From: Doris montereyensis
Lineage: Eukaryota; Mollusca; Gastropoda; Nudibranchia; Dorididae
Length of the DNA stretch: 64,000 nt
Direction: 5' to 3'
Assembly: GCA_037039925.1 (NCBI GenBank)
Contig: JAXRKP010000398.1
Location: 106,001-170,000, forward strand
Shown here: in pieces, positions 1 to 12,849 of the stretch
Position numbering within the stretch: position 1 is the first letter of the stretch
Layout of the letters: each line of letters opens with the position of its first letter
The notes under the pieces: generated by a model
Told to the model about the DNA's origin: nothing
What the model saw: only the letters and a program-made list of their open reading frames with translations
Database searches by the model: none
Translations under genes and position numbers: made by a program

Positions 1-316
1 ACATTGCGGTAGACTGTCCTGTCAAGTGGTATAGAAACATGCGGTAGACTGTCCTGTCATTGGTGAAGGTAGACTGTCCTGTCAAGTGGTATAGAAACAT
101 TAGTAGACTGTCCTGTCAAGTGGTATGGTAGACTGTCCTGTCATGTGGTATAGAAACATTGCGGTAGACCGTCCTGTCAAGTGGTATAGAAACATTGCGG
201 TAGACTGTCCTGTCATGTGGTATAGAAACATTACGGTAGACGTCCTGTCAAGTGGTATAGAAACATTGCGGTAGACCCGTCCTGTCAAGTGGTATAGAAA
301 CATTGCGGTAGACCGT
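1..316. repeat. 36-bp minisatellite, cut by the window start
   Basis: About eight units of GGTAGACTGTCCTGTCAAGT followed by a GGTATAGAAACATTGC part. Some units are shortened and there are point differences (ACTGT/ACCGT, CAAG/CATG). The array starts at base 1, so it extends outside the window. The period is a multiple of three, which gives an open frame with no meaning. Confidence 0.9.
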
Positions 317-364
317 CTGTGGACCGGCACCCTTTTGCACTGCTTCAACAAATACATGTAGTCT

Positions 365-763
365 CCATCTGCAGTCTCTCCGTCTCATCTTTCTCTCTCT
401 CTATGAGTGCTTTTCTGTCTCTGTCTCCATGTCTGTCTCTCCCCCCTCATTCTGTGTGTTTGTCTCTCCCTCTGCCCCCTCGTTCTGTGTCTTTATCTCT
501 CTCTCCCCACTCGTTCTGTGTGTCTGTCTCTCTCTCCCCCCCCCCATCGTTCTGTGTGTGTATCTCTCCCCCACCCTTCCCCCTTCTCTCTGTCTCTGTC
601 GCCCCTCGTTTTCTGTCTCTCTCCCCCCTTCGTTCTTTCTTCCCTCTCATTCTCTCTCTCGCTCCTCGTTCTCCGACTCTCTGCTCTCATTCTCTGTCTT
701 TCTCTCTCCTCGTTCTCTATCTGACTCTGTGCTCTCGTTCTCTCTGTCTTTCTCTCTCGCTAA
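365..763. repeat. Degenerate CT/CTGT-rich low-complexity tract
   Basis: Nearly pure pyrimidine with TCTCTCTGTCT and CCCCC variants. It is an old, mutated (CT)n microsatellite. The open frames on both strands are compositional. Confidence 0.9.
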
Positions 764-769
764 TTAAAA

Positions 770-2099
770 AGAATATGAGGACAAAAAGGCTCAAAACAAT
801 CCAAATCAATCTAAAAATAGAGTTTAATACAAACCAGCTTCACTATGCAGCAACAGATTAAAAAAGGATACCAAATTCAGAGTCATGAACCCAAACATGA
901 GACACGTGTTGCTTTGCACATATACCGCCATACCTAGTTTACATTTGTTACATATTTATTTTGCAAAATTAAGGGAAAAAAAAACAATATTGAAATGAAA
1001 ATGAATAAATTAATCAACCAAGTCGATAGATACCAAAATTTCATTCATCAACGCCTTTTGTTCTCAGTTATGAAATCTTTTGATTTCTGTACATTTCTTT
1101 CTTTTCTTCCGTTTCAGTTTATTTAATTCTTTTCTTTTTCTTTTTTGTGGAGAAGAATCACAAGTAAGAAGAGACAATCTTTTCTTAAAGTTAAAAGAAA
1201 ATAATGGAAATAAATTCAAGCAGAAAAACAAAAAATTCAAGGAGATTAGTAATAATGACAATATTTCTTTACCCACATCAGAAAAATAAAGCGAGTTATT
1301 TTTTTAAGTGTATATAATATTATAATCATATAATTATGTATAAAAAGTTCTTTTATCGTATGGCTGGAAATTATCAGGTTGGTTTATGAAAAGTATCATA
1401 AAAGTCAATCATAATTCCTATAGCAAAGACAGAGGAGAGCAAAAAATAATTAAAAAAATTTAAAATTAAGAGAACACAGGAAATTTGTTAAGTAAGACAG
1501 AATCAGGAGACAGGAACCACTCCACCAGAGATAGGGTATTATTATCATCATTATTATTATTATCATCATCAATCAACAATTTTTTTCCATTTAAGACACA
1601 ATTTGTTACATGGGTCCGTTAGCTTTTTCCAAAGCACAAATACAATAATTATACATGGATCGAAATTATAATTCAAAAACAATAATAAATCATTACAATA
1701 GTAGTAGTATGAAAAGACAGAAGAAGAAGAAGAAGAAGAAGTAAAAGATGATTTGAAGGATGCTTTTGGGACGGGGACAGGGAGGGAGGGAGGGAGAAGT
1801 TTGATTTAATCTGAGATCAGCTTAATACCAGGATTAAGATTGGTACAGAAAAGTCTTTTCTTAAGCTATTCTGCAGAAAGAAGAGAGGGGTAACATCTCC
1901 CAGTTCAGCCTTCACTTGCAAAAAAGTAAAGGTTACAGAAAGAACCCCCCGCCCCTCGCCCCAAAATAAAAAATAAAAGTAAATCAAACCCCAAGAGGAA
2001 AATATGATTTTTCCTCCCATTGAAATTTACCCAGTCCATCATAATGACAATATACAGTGATCTAATACAAACCCCAACCTAACCCAAATTCTTTATCTA
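770..2099. other. AT-rich intergenic DNA, nothing recognised
   Basis: No gene or SINE is visible. There is a short ATT/ATC run near 1540-1570, a (GAA) run near 1720-1742 and a GGGA run near 1780-1797. Confidence 0.6.
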
Positions 2100-2178
2100 A
2101 TCACATATGTATCACACTTTAATTGTTCGCCATTACTAGATCATATAGGTATCACACTTTAATTGTTCGCCATTACTA
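2100..2178. repeat. ~40-bp direct duplication
   Basis: Two adjacent copies share GTATCACACTTTAATTGTTC and GCCATTACTA. They are almost identical, so the duplication is recent. Confidence 0.85.
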
Positions 2179-2287
2179 TTGTTACTCTGTGATGATATTG
2201 CTAGGACAATCCATGCAAAAATGAAAAAAAAAAACAACATGATGATAAAACTGTTTGATTATTTCAACATCTTGGACAGACTTTTGT

Positions 2288-2413
2288 TTGTTTCATTTCA
2301 AATTTTCCCTGTCCACCACATGCAGAGAAAAAGCAAGATGAAAAGGCAAGTGAAAGATGAAAGGAAAGAAGTAGGACCTACCAGCAGCGGCAGCATCTGC
2401 CAACCGCCCATGC
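2288..2413 (-). repeat. Pyrimidine-rich short dispersed element (PYR element), copy 1
   Basis: On the minus strand it has the family's layout: a GGTTGGC-type start, a TGGTAGGTCCTACTTCTTTC block, CTTTCATCTT, then a GTGGACAGGG end followed by AAATTTGAAATGAAAC. Similar copies lie at 9581-9710, 20965-21095, 21600-21725, 24470-24603, 26515-26635, 34115-34250, 43815-43950, 51140-51290, 59098-59255 and 62350-62500. There is no visible tRNA head. The family is not one I can name. Confidence 0.65.
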
Positions 2414-4245
2414 TGGACAGACAGTGGTGACCCACATAACAATGTACTACTGTGATTAGTGATAAGATCCGTCCTTATACTTGTAGTGTGGAGACAAAAA
2501 AAGGGAAAAATTTGGTAGCAATTAAGGAAATAAAATTGCCCGCTCGCCCATTTTCAAACTTATCAGTTATTAAAAATCAATGTGATCTGGTGTATCTTCC
2601 TACGTCATAACTTATCATCGTTATGAATTATCTTCCGTTGTCCCCATTCCGCTAGCAGGAATACTAAATTGTTCCTCTAGATTAGAAGCACGTCCTACAA
2701 CACAAAAAAGATACCTGTAATTGTAACAGTGGTATCATTTTTCAAGTTATTGATATCACAAAGAATCTTCATTATCACGCAAGCCGATAACACAAAATCC
2801 ATTAGCTTAATATTTCCAGCTGACAACAAAGAGGAATTTTATTAGCCCAAATATTCCAGCTGATAACAAAGAGGAATTTCATTGCCCAAACATTCCAGCT
2901 GATAAAAAAAAGGAGAGAAATCACATGGCCTGGCTAAATATTTAACCTCATGGCCATCGCCGTGACATATTATTATTAACATGAGAGGTCAAGTTACGCA
3001 ATCTTAATAGCATTATTATAGCATTGGTAGTAGTTGTACACACATTTTTATAACAGTGGCATCCGTCGGGGTCAAACGAAGAGACTATGCTGGTATGGTA
3101 TGCTATGGTATCGTATGAATATGATATTTATTTTTCATCATTGGTTCAAAGAACCCAAATTTTTCTCAATGGTGACCTGTATCGTATCAGATTGCGGTAA
3201 CGGAACCGTGGTGCAAACAAATCTGCTGAGTGTAATACTGACTTGATGTCTCAAACGGGCCAGTATCTACATGGGAAAAAAAAAGCTGTCTTACGACATA
3301 ACAATTAGGAAGGGGTACATAATAATACATAGCATTAAGCACAAAAAAAGAAAGAAAAAAGTACATATATATATATATATAATACCAGTAGGGACGACAA
3401 AGTCACTACTACAGTGAATGATTTCGAAAGGACGTCACTTCATATGAAAGCACAGAAAAAGACTTGATTGACAGGATATCAATGTAATAATACAGACACA
3501 CACAATATTAATATTACATGTCAGGCGATGGACATTGTTGCATGTCTCATGCTTTATAACAAAGGCCAAGCTGGTAGAGACAGTCTATAATATATTTATT
3601 TTAAGCATGCGACGGATGAAAGACAGCAAGCAAAAAGATTTCCAGTCAGATGTTTCAGTAGGGAACATTGTAAACACAATGATCTTTTAAAACAATTTTT
3701 TATTATTATTGAAGTTTAGTTTAAGCGGAACACACAAGACTGTCGTGATTTTCTCCCAATGATTCGCATCATATTATCATGTTACAGGAAAAAACAAAAA
3801 AAACAACAACAAACATGTGCCGGTATTTCATCAGGAATGACCCCTTCTGTCAAAACTAAAGAAAAAAATACATGGACATAAAATTTTGGTGGGCATACTT
3901 AACATTAAGAAGACGAGTCTAAAAGTATAAAAGTCATTAATGTGCTGTTTAACAAGAAAATATATTTTGTCCGTTATAAATGCATTAGAACTAAAGGACA
4001 GCAAAAGTAGTCCTATTGAAACTTCTTAACCTCATAGGACTTCACAGCTGAATAAAGAGTTTCTCAAAAATATTCTCTCACATAACACACATATAGGCAA
4101 CGCCCTTTTTATTATATGAACTCTCTGAATGTCGGAAAACCATGCCAAGAGATCTCTCATGGTGAAAAAAAAAAAAAAAAGGTGAAATGATACTTTCAAA
4201 GAAATTCAGGATAGATATTCTATGGGCAATAGTATAAAAAAAATA
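2414..4245. other. AT-rich intergenic DNA with a small tandem repeat
   Basis: The stretch holds a ~40-bp unit repeated 2.5 times at 2811-2912 (core ATTCCAGCTGATAACAAAGA), a short (TA)n at 3364-3381 and A-rich runs. No coding sequence is recognised. Confidence 0.6.
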
Positions 4246-4546
<301 letters not shown>

Positions 4547-5687
4547 GAGATGGAGGTGTGTAAGTATAAAACTAGAGTACTTTTCTTCTCTTATCTCAAT
4601 AATATGTGCCGTTGTAATGTATCATAAAAACGTTATGATATATCTTGTGTCTTGTGACAGGATTTGCCAAAGATTGAGTAACTCAGTCCCATAAATAGCA
4701 ACAAATCAACACAAGTATGATGCGTCTATGATAATACAATGTATCAAGACCAGGGCAGACCCCCCTCCCCGCTTTCGGCATGAGAGAACGGTAGCTAACA
4801 GAGTAACACACAGCCCGTCTGAGTGCTCACATTTTGGCCTACCGGAAGTCATTTCCCGTGGTCTTGAGAAAAGCAAACCCCCTCTCCCCGCAACTTTATT
4901 TCCGCGGGATATGAACTACATAATTCTTAACAAAAAAATGTCTATTTCAGTTCTCATTCTATCCTCCGGTGTATGGGTGTGTCCATAATAAGTAAGGAAT
5001 GCCTAGGTGCATTTCATCCTCATCTACTATGGTGATAAGACCATATGATGAGGAGTGTTAAAATGAATCAGTTCCAGATTCAGACCGATATGTTTGCACA
5101 CTGACGCCACGGCAGACTAGTTTTGAAGGCAACGTAATAGAAACTGCAGTTTGAGTGTGAAATAAAAAGCAAGCTCAACACGATACGATCTACAGCAAGC
5201 TAAGATCGCCACCTACAAAATAGATGTCATTAGTAATGACATTTCCCACCCAACCTCATACAATGTACTAGTCCTACCACTAGATTTCATGACGAAATCT
5301 TTCACAGGCTGTAATAAATGAAGCAATCCTATTGAACTGAAGTCTTTCAAGGAAATGATACATCTTATAACAGCGTCATCGGGTAAGAAAACATTGATTT
5401 ACACATCATTGTTAAGAATGCTTATAATAATAATAATAACATACCAATTAATTCACATGCACATTGTATTATATTCCTATATAATAATATATATATGTAT
5501 GGTAGGCCTATGTACAAGAAATATTAGCGAAGAATTAAGTTTGATCCATGGCTTCTGACAAGAGTAATCAAGGTGGAATATTGCTTCAGCAAAGTGAGGC
5601 ACCAAGGGCTCTGCAAAGTTCAATACCAGATATAAAAATAGAAATCGCTATTCATTACATGGAACCCCATCTCTCTGTTGTTACATT
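4547..5687. other. AT-rich intergenic DNA, nothing recognised
   Basis: Read on both strands without finding a conserved motif. Open frames are short and look random. Confidence 0.55.
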
Positions 5688-5930
5688 ATATACCCAATCA
5701 ATTCTTTGTCATTAGACCCATTTGTTTTTCACTAAAATGTGCCCAAATCCTTACCATTTTCACCTTTTCCCTATGTAAGGTGTCATTACAATACGCCCAA
5801 TTTCTTGTCATTAGACCCATTTGCTTTTCACTAAAACGTGCCCAAATCCTTATCATTACACCTTTTCCCTACGTCAGTGTCATTACGATACGCCCAATTT
5901 CTTGTCATTGGACCCATTTTCTAGTCATTG
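5688..5930. repeat. ~104-bp tandem repeat, about 2.5 units
   Basis: The repeated core is CCCAATTTCTTGTCATTAGA, followed by CCCATTTG, TTTTCACTAAAA and GTGCCCAAATCCTTA. Units differ at several positions and the last is truncated. Confidence 0.8.
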
Positions 5931-5989
5931 CTTGTATTGCCAATTCCTTGTCGTTATACCTTCGTGGCAAAGCAGCTGAGAGGCTATAA

Positions 5990-6670
5990 GTATAACAACA
6001 CTATGGTCTACGCATGTCCTCATAAAAATAAATCATCAAAAACAGTTACCACCGACAAAAGATACACAATTTTGGGCGTCTCTTTTTAAAGTTTTCATCA
6101 GGTTCACAGTGAAGTACGCTGACGATGGACTTGGGCATGCATGGCAAGCATAACGCAAAGCTTTAACTCAAAAACAATCTTTTGTAAATACAAATTGCTT
6201 TGTATGGTGAAAATACTTTTGCCAATTTAAAAAAAAGAAGTTATTTCATTTGCCTGAAAATCTTATGTGTCACCAAGATAATTTGGGAGGCATCTGTTGT
6301 ATATCTCAATCTATTTAAGAATCTAGAGCCAAAATTCCAAGATTCATACCCCCCGATGCCCCCCCACTAAAAAAAAAAAGAAGAAGAAGCAGATTCTCAT
6401 CATAAATAGATTAAGTTTTTGATTGTAAGCAAGAAGGATAAAATATTGTTATAATTATATTATACTCTCTTTGAAGGGTTGTTACCTCCAGAGTACAAAC
6501 TTATGCAGAGCCCACAAAAACGAGCAATTAAGGCCATAAAAATACATTCATGAGTATTTGTTGTAAAAAAAAAGAAGAAAAAAAGAATAGAAAAACAATG
6601 AATAAATAAAAATTCATTTGACACTACATGACAATGGTCAAAGATGAAAATGATGGGATGAGAACCCATA
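5990..6670. other. AT-rich intergenic DNA, nothing recognised
   Basis: Contains A-rich and GAA runs near 6370-6390 and 6565-6590. No gene or named repeat is visible. Confidence 0.55.
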
Positions 6671-6671
6671 T

Positions 6672-7178
6672 GATGACAATGACAATTGTTTACATTGGCC
6701 GGATAATGATGACATGGGTGACATTAACCGGCTAGTGATGACAATTGTTGACACTGGCCAAATAATGACGACATGGATAACAATGGCTGACTAGTAATGA
6801 CATTGTTGACGTTGACCAAATAATGAAAATGGCCAGCTGATGACATGGATTACAGCGGCCGGCTGATGATGACATGGAGGACAATGGCTGGCTGATGATG
6901 ACATGAATGACAATGGCTGGCTGATGATGACATGAATGACAATGGCTGGCTGATGATGACATGAATGACAATGGCTGACTGATGATGACATGGAGGACAA
7001 TGGCTGACTGATGATGACATGAATGACAATGGCCGACTAGTAATGACATGGATTACAATGGCCGACTAGTAATGACAATTGTGACAACGGCCGACTAGTT
7101 GTGAAAATGTTTGACATTGGCGAACAATGGCATGGACGACAATGGCCGGTTGATGATGACAAAGGCCAGTTCATGATG
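6672..7178. repeat. 29-bp minisatellite
   Basis: About seventeen units built on GATGATGACATGAATGACAA plus TGGCTGGCT. The centre (about 6880-7030) is homogeneous and the edges are diverged, for example ACTAGTAATGACATGG. The period is not a multiple of three, so all three minus frames translate to Ser/His/Cys-rich nonsense. Confidence 0.92.
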
Positions 7179-7399
7179 GCTAGTGGACTGCATGAAACTG
7201 ACCTCCTTTGCCATGAACAGGGTTCAGATGAGGAAAATGATGATAGCCGTCTACAAATACGAAGCAGAGAATAAGGACAACAGGCACAACAATGAAAGAA
7301 GTAGCAAAGCACAGTTGGGCATCTTTCCCCTCATGGTGAAATACTATCATGAAATTGAATTTTGGACATCTAGCCAAATTAATAATATATATGAATAAC

Positions 7400-7440
7400 A
7401 ACCCCCCCCCCCCCCCCCCAAAAAACAACAACAACAACAA
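7400..7440. repeat. Poly(C) run followed by (AAC)n
   Basis: About nineteen consecutive C, then A6 and CAACAACAACAACAA. This is a likely place for assembly length errors. Confidence 0.9.
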
Positions 7441-7614
7441 AACCATGCACGAAATATCACATCCGCACTAGTCAGGTTTTCGCTCTCCCCCACATTCAAG
7501 AAATCAAATTCATCACCCGGCAGGTGTCTCTTCTGACTCTTTATTCTGCCGCACAAAGGAGGAGGTGGGGCAATTTATTCTTCTTTAAGTTTAAGATATT
7601 TTATCATTATTATT

Positions 7615-7795
7615 CATGATCCATACACCGCAAGGTTGAACGAGATCTAATAAAGAAAGAAAAAAGAAATTTTCATACTCGTAGTACCCATATACCGCAA
7701 GGTTGAATGAGATCTGATAAAGAAAAAAGAATCATAGTCGTAGTACCCATACACCGCAAGGTTTAATGAGATCTGATAAGGAAAGAAAGAAAGAA
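7615..7795. repeat. ~64-bp tandem repeat, three units
   Basis: Each unit has CATACACCGCAAGGTTGAA, GAGATCT, a purine run (GAAAGAAAG) and CGTAGTACC. It leads directly into the GTA array. The ending CGTAGTA may be the seed of that array. Confidence 0.85.
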
Positions 7796-7803
7796 AGATT
7801 CAC

Positions 7804-7805
<2 letters not shown>

Positions 7806-7864
<59 letters not shown>

Positions 7865-7865
7865 A

Positions 7866-7900
<35 letters not shown>

Positions 7901-7922
7901 ATAGTAGTAGTAGTAGTAGTAG
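7806..7922. repeat. (GTA)n microsatellite
   Basis: About 39 triplets with two GTAATAGTA interruptions. It is open in several frames on both strands (poly-Val, poly-Tyr, poly-Thr) and is not a gene. Confidence 0.97.
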
Positions 7923-7949
7923 AGGAGACCGCATTTAAGGACAATTGAA

Positions 7950-9580
7950 TGGCCCATAGGATGCTTTCGTCTTTGTCAGTCAGTCAAAGACTTTTTAAAA
8001 AATATAATGTATTCTTAGGTTTGACATTAAGGCAGGTATGTCTTTTATTAACAAACAAACAGTGCGGTACTGTGGATATACATTATTATCATGTTGCACC
8101 TAGATTTATTTTTAATTCATTTCTGATGCATTTCATTACATCTTCAAGGTTGATGAACATAATTAAATAAATGAAAAACAAAACAAAACAACATCAGCTG
8201 ATCACAAATATATGGTATATATACATATATATATATATATGTAGCAAGCTCGAAGGACACACAACAGAAAGCATTTAGAATATAAAACCAACTTTATTTA
8301 AGTAGCGACGACAATGGAGAGAGAGAGAATAGATCAACAGTATCAGAACCCACGAGGACCAAAAAACGTGACCGTGACGTTGGTGGTTACTACACACAGA
8401 TATCGGTCTAACTGCTAAGGTCTTAGCCAGATCACTTTAAGTTTAAGTAGACTGAAAATATGGCTATCATCATCATAAGTAATAAAAACCTTTAGCTTGT
8501 TACAAACAAAGTCTATTTATATGCAAAATACAAGCAAAACGTTCCAAGGTATTTTAGAATCACTTTGGCGTACAAAGATGGCATCATTGTACCATGAATA
8601 TACCCAATAGACACAGATCAACGAACTTGGAAATGCCAAATCTATATTGAGCGGGAGGGAAAAAAAAAGTAGATCCGAGCCAATGTATATACCCTCTAAT
8701 TTTTCTAGTCTGTGTTAGCACATTTTTTGGGTGTTGTGCAAAATTTGATGAAAATATTCCCTATTGTGTACACTGTGCCAAGAAAAGATGAGTTTTTAAA
8801 AAAAATTGAGTGCGAAGACATTTCTCAAATGTGCGCACCTTTTCTCCCCCTGGTATGCACGCACACATGCGCACAGCTTAGAGGGGGACATTGATCCTAG
8901 ATCTTTATGATTTAAAAAAAGAAGCTAAAAACAAATGAAAAGTAAAAGCTTTGATTTGTTTCCTCTATGTTTCACACTTGAATAGCACATGAATCTGCCG
9001 TTCACTTCTCAAGATCTTTTCAATTTCTAAAATGGACATCAAAAGCTCTAGTCTAGGTCTATTCTTTCTGATTTCAGTTGTCTGCATACTCGTTTCTGTT
9101 GTAGATATGTAATCTAGAAAAAAATAAATATCCAAAACAAAGCATACCGTCCTCAACACAACTTAGATCTGCTGTTATTCCAAGTTCTCCAAAGCTTCTG
9201 CTAAATTTCAAGCGTGTTCAGTGATGCCGTAACAACAATCATTAGTAGACGCCGGCATCATCAACATTTGAAAACTAGCCACAAGTTTTTTCTCCTCTTC
9301 TTTCTTTAACAAATACATGTACTTCAAGCTGCTCACGGAGTTGGGTAGTATGATTTGAAACTTAAACCTCGACCAAGCGCAATTAGATAATGCCCACTTT
9401 TGAAAAGGAGTAAGAGCAATTTATTCATACAGGCTTCAAAGTACATGATTGAGTTTCCACGATAAACAATCATGAAATCGACTATCAATGTCACTGATGG
9501 CTTCTCTGGCTTTTCCTCACTTTCTCTTCCTCTTGACCTTACGCATGGGTTGCTAGCTTAATGCTCCTTCAGAGTTCTGG
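7950..9580. other. AT-rich intergenic DNA, nothing recognised
   Basis: A short (TA)n lies at 8217-8240. No coding motif was found; small open frames near 7949-8170 and 8712-8894 have no recognisable product. Confidence 0.55.
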
Positions 9581-9710
9581 TTTTAATGAAAGTTAACCAA
9601 TCCACCATGTGCGATGGTCTCAATGTGAATTAAGAGGACAAAAGAAGAGGAAAGATGCATTAAAGAATGAAAGATAGAAGAAGAACCTACATTTAGTGCC
9701 CGCTAACTGC
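9581..9710 (-). repeat. PYR element, diverged copy
   Basis: On the minus strand it shows TAGCGGGCACTAAATGTAGG, then TTCTTCTTCTATCTTTCATT, CTCTTAATTCACATTGAGA and ATGGTGGATTGG. It keeps the family order with more changes than other copies. Confidence 0.5.
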
Positions 9711-10418
9711 TAAGGCTCCTATGGAGAAGCCATGCCGTCGGCCACACGATGGCAATTATTTTATTGCAATTTTTTTTGTTTAAGGATGGTAGAGATATTG
9801 CTTGTATTAATAGTATTATGACACTGACAAACCTTTTTAGGTATTGAAAAACAGTTCAAGACCACAAAATTCAAACAAATGCATGTGTGCCATCGAATAA
9901 AAAATAAAAATTAACAAATAAAACTATAACATATTGAATCAGAATTAGCAAATAACACAAAATAGCATTTCATACAAATGGGCACACACGTTTAAGTCAA
10001 ATGAAATATCAAAAAATGTATTGCAACAAACTTGAAAGTCTTTTTTTCATTGATCTAACAGTTAGCAGTAAATTTAACGTTAAAGATTCAGTCCTCAATT
10101 TTGGGAAAACATACGTAAGGATAAAAGAAGCCAATTAAGCTTCAATAACATAGGTTTTAATTACACGTCATCATAAATTGGTTAATTGGAACAAAGAAAC
10201 AGTGCAACAACAGCCCCCTCCCCCTCCCCCAAAAACAAAACAAAACCGGAAGCTTATTCTAAACAGTAGAACACAACAACAAAAAGTGGCGTTTTGAAAA
10301 GAGAAAATTGAATTCCTTCAAGATGGGCAAAAAAGACGACAAGGACAAGAGAGCCAACGAATGCCATAATGATGATACGCCTTACATGAACAAACAAGCC
10401 TACTGAATCAAAATCACA

Positions 10419-10455
<37 letters not shown>

Positions 10456-11360
10456 ACAATCCTGAGGGCGGCATATATGAACAGCGACTCTTGATGACAC
10501 TCTTGAAAGTGGTTTGAATGTATGTAAGTGTAAGAAACCTGCCAATGAAACCAGTTCATTTATTATTATGCCAACCATTCACACTGTTCCGCTAAAAAAC
10601 ATCTCAACGTCAAGAGTTAGTCATCAAAATGTACAACAACAATATAACAACAAGAGTGAGTCAACACTTGGACGTTTGGAAACATAGCAAAAAGGGGAAA
10701 AGGGATGTAGCCAAGGAGGGATGGGAGGTAGACAGCAAATCCATATACATATAAAGCTGAACGTCTCTTACTTTGACTGCTTAGAACTCAGGGAACCACA
10801 ACTACACCCACAGCCTCCATATTTCACACGTAGATTTGGGTTCTCAGCGAAGAAACTCTGAGATCAAATAGGTACTTTATTAATTGATTGGAAAAAAGAT
10901 TTGTTTTGCCTGCGTTCCACAAAATCTAATAATCGTACATAACACCACCTGTAACCGACACAGTGGTTTCTGAGTTAACCGCGGTCAAAGTTCAAGAGAC
11001 CCACCTTTATAATAAAGAGAAATCATAATCCAACATTATTTATGGGCATGTTTGTATAACAGGAAAGCAAAAAACAAATTACACAGTTTTATAGGTTAAC
11101 GATAACGCTCTATAAACTTTAAAAATGTGTAGACTTCTTTTAGTTGCTTTCTTTTTTTACATTGGTTTGTAGATTTCACAGGTGATTATTTCATCGGTAA
11201 CATATATTTTTATAAAACGTGTCAAGGTCTATAATAGAAAAGTGAAGCAAAACTCACAAGCACTCCTTGCTCTCTTTTTCTATGCTTCACATCTGTTCTG
11301 TACTCAAGCCTTCGATGATGATACCCTGCCCTATGAACTCGGTAACCAACGTAAAGTAGG
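9711..11360. other. AT-rich intergenic DNA with a short (TA)n
   Basis: (TA)n lies at about 10424-10453 and a C-rich run near 10211-10230. No gene is recognised. Confidence 0.55.
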
Positions 11361-11396
11361 AAGGAGGAGGGAGGGAGGGAGGGAGGGGAGGGAGGG

Positions 11397-11482
<86 letters not shown>
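11361..11482. repeat. (GGGA)n then (GA)n microsatellite
   Basis: GGGAGGGAGG repeats for about 40 bp, followed by about 40 GA dinucleotides. Confidence 0.97.
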
Positions 11483-11483
<1 letters not shown>

Positions 11484-12028
11484 GTGTATGGATGGGTGTG
11501 ACATTTAACTAGTGGTGTGACTGTCATGAATGGACCCAAATCTTAGCATTGGTTTCCTCCATCTTTAACCACGAAGGTATTATTTTACTTGTCCATGTTA
11601 ACATTTATCAAATGAGTGCAACGAAAATGCGTCCTCCACAGCTTTCCCCATAATTCTATCTTCATTTATTTTTATTTTTTGATGTGGAAAGTTTGGCTCT
11701 CCCCACACACAAATGTAAACAAACATACATACACATATTTTCCATTCATAATCTGCTATGACATGCTAAACTGGTTTAAACACAGAACATTTTATAAAGC
11801 TCAAAACAAAAATTGAATCCTGTAATCAACAAATCATTTCAAAACGCAAACAGAACTTTCACACACACACACAGATTACAAGCATCACGTGAATGTCTGC
11901 ATGGAGGAGCAGAATTGTTTAAAACAATTTGTCAAATGATAACGCATTGATGGATGCACCATGAGCAGAAGCAGATATAACAATAACATGAGAAATTCAA
12001 TGCGGCTTTGCCCACAGCCGCTCAACAT
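11483..12028. other. AT-rich intergenic DNA, nothing recognised
   Basis: A short (CA)n lies near 11860-11873. No conserved coding motif is visible. Confidence 0.55.
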
Positions 12029-12332
12029 ACTTGATTTTGATTTGATTTACCCACAACAACAACTATGCTGATATCAGGGTTTTAGTTTTAGGTAGGATTT
12101 TAAAATTTTGCCCTAACTGCCATGTAAACAGCCAAGGGATCTTTAACAAAGTGTTGTGACCTCCTTATTGTCCATCTCCAATGGGACTAGGTGTTGATCC
12201 ACCCTGCTGGACGGGGGACGGGGGGATTGTAAGAAAAGCTTGAGAAAATTGTTTTAACTGCCAGCGGGACTTGAACCCACTACCTTTTGGTTGAGAGCCC
12301 GACAACTTGCCTCTGGGACTACCCAGTCCCCA
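12029..12332 (-). mobile_element. tRNA-derived SINE, AAATC-tail family (SINE2), minus copy
   Basis: On the minus strand the element starts with a tRNA-like head, GGGGACTGGGTAGTCCCAG, with a B-box-like GGTTCAAGTCCC. It continues with the family body (AGGTGGATCAACACCTAGTC in degenerate form, AAGATCCCTTGGCTGTTTAC) and ends in (AAATC)n at 12031-12048. Related copies lie at 22836, 34686, 39735, 40190, 44285, 47876, 57326, 62560 and 63163. SINEs of this kind rely on a LINE for mobility. Confidence 0.85.
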
Positions 12333-12847
12333 ACATAGCTGAAGCCCAATGACAGAATAGGAGGGTTGAGTGAGGAGTTAGCAACCCTACTTAGCGTGTA
12401 CAAATAACCCACAACGCAATAGAAACATCTAGAAGAACAGGAGAGCCGGAAACTGGAATTATGACGGATGGAAGGGGAGGCCAATGCTGAGAGAGGATGT
12501 CTCCAGCCGGAGACAGTAATGTCTGATAGGTCCATCATAGCGACACATTTCTGTTTCGGATGATGGGATTGTTTCGTCATCGTCCGCACGAGGCTGACTG
12601 TGAGACGTAGCAAAAGACAACAGGAAAGGAACTGAAGAGCAGCCGAGGTGATGACGGTCCTGGGATGAAGCAAGCCCCTTACAGAGGCGGCAGACAAAAT
12701 CAGTGGGAGAGCTGCTCTTCTCGTCGCCTCAAGGGCCAACAGAGAGGGTTGAATGAGTTGCCCCAAAAGCTGGACAATGGATTTCATAGACGTGAACCGT
12801 TCTGGGCTGTTACACTGACATATTTTTCCACATCTTAACTTTAACAT
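12254..12847 (-). CDS. Unrecognised open frame in a GC-richer patch, possibly not a gene
   Basis: A 197-codon frame starts with ATG at 12847. The region 12416-12840 is clearly more GC-rich than its surroundings. The product is Leu/Ser-rich with hydrophobic patches, and I recognise no family. The last ~25 codons are translated SINE2 head sequence, so that end is not an ancestral protein. An AG dinucleotide just after ATATGTC on the minus strand could be an acceptor, with the Asn-Ser-Pro-Glu stretch as exon start. A fragment of an unidentified transposon is equally likely. Confidence 0.2.
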   Translation of the reverse strand: MLKLRCGKICQCNSPERFTSMKSIVQLLGQLIQPSLLALEATRRAALPLILSAASVRGLLHPRTVITSAALQFLSCCLLLRLTVSLVRTMTKQSHHPKQKCVAMMDLSDITVSGWRHPLSALASPSIRHNSSFRLSCSSRCFYCVVGYLYTLSRVANSSLNPPILSLGFSYVGDWVVPEASCRALNQKVVGSSPAGS

Positions 12848-12849
12848 AT

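Noticed and set aside
7806..7922. Disease-type triplet expansion within a gene
   Set aside because: No gene surrounds the GTA array, and similar arrays are scattered over the window.
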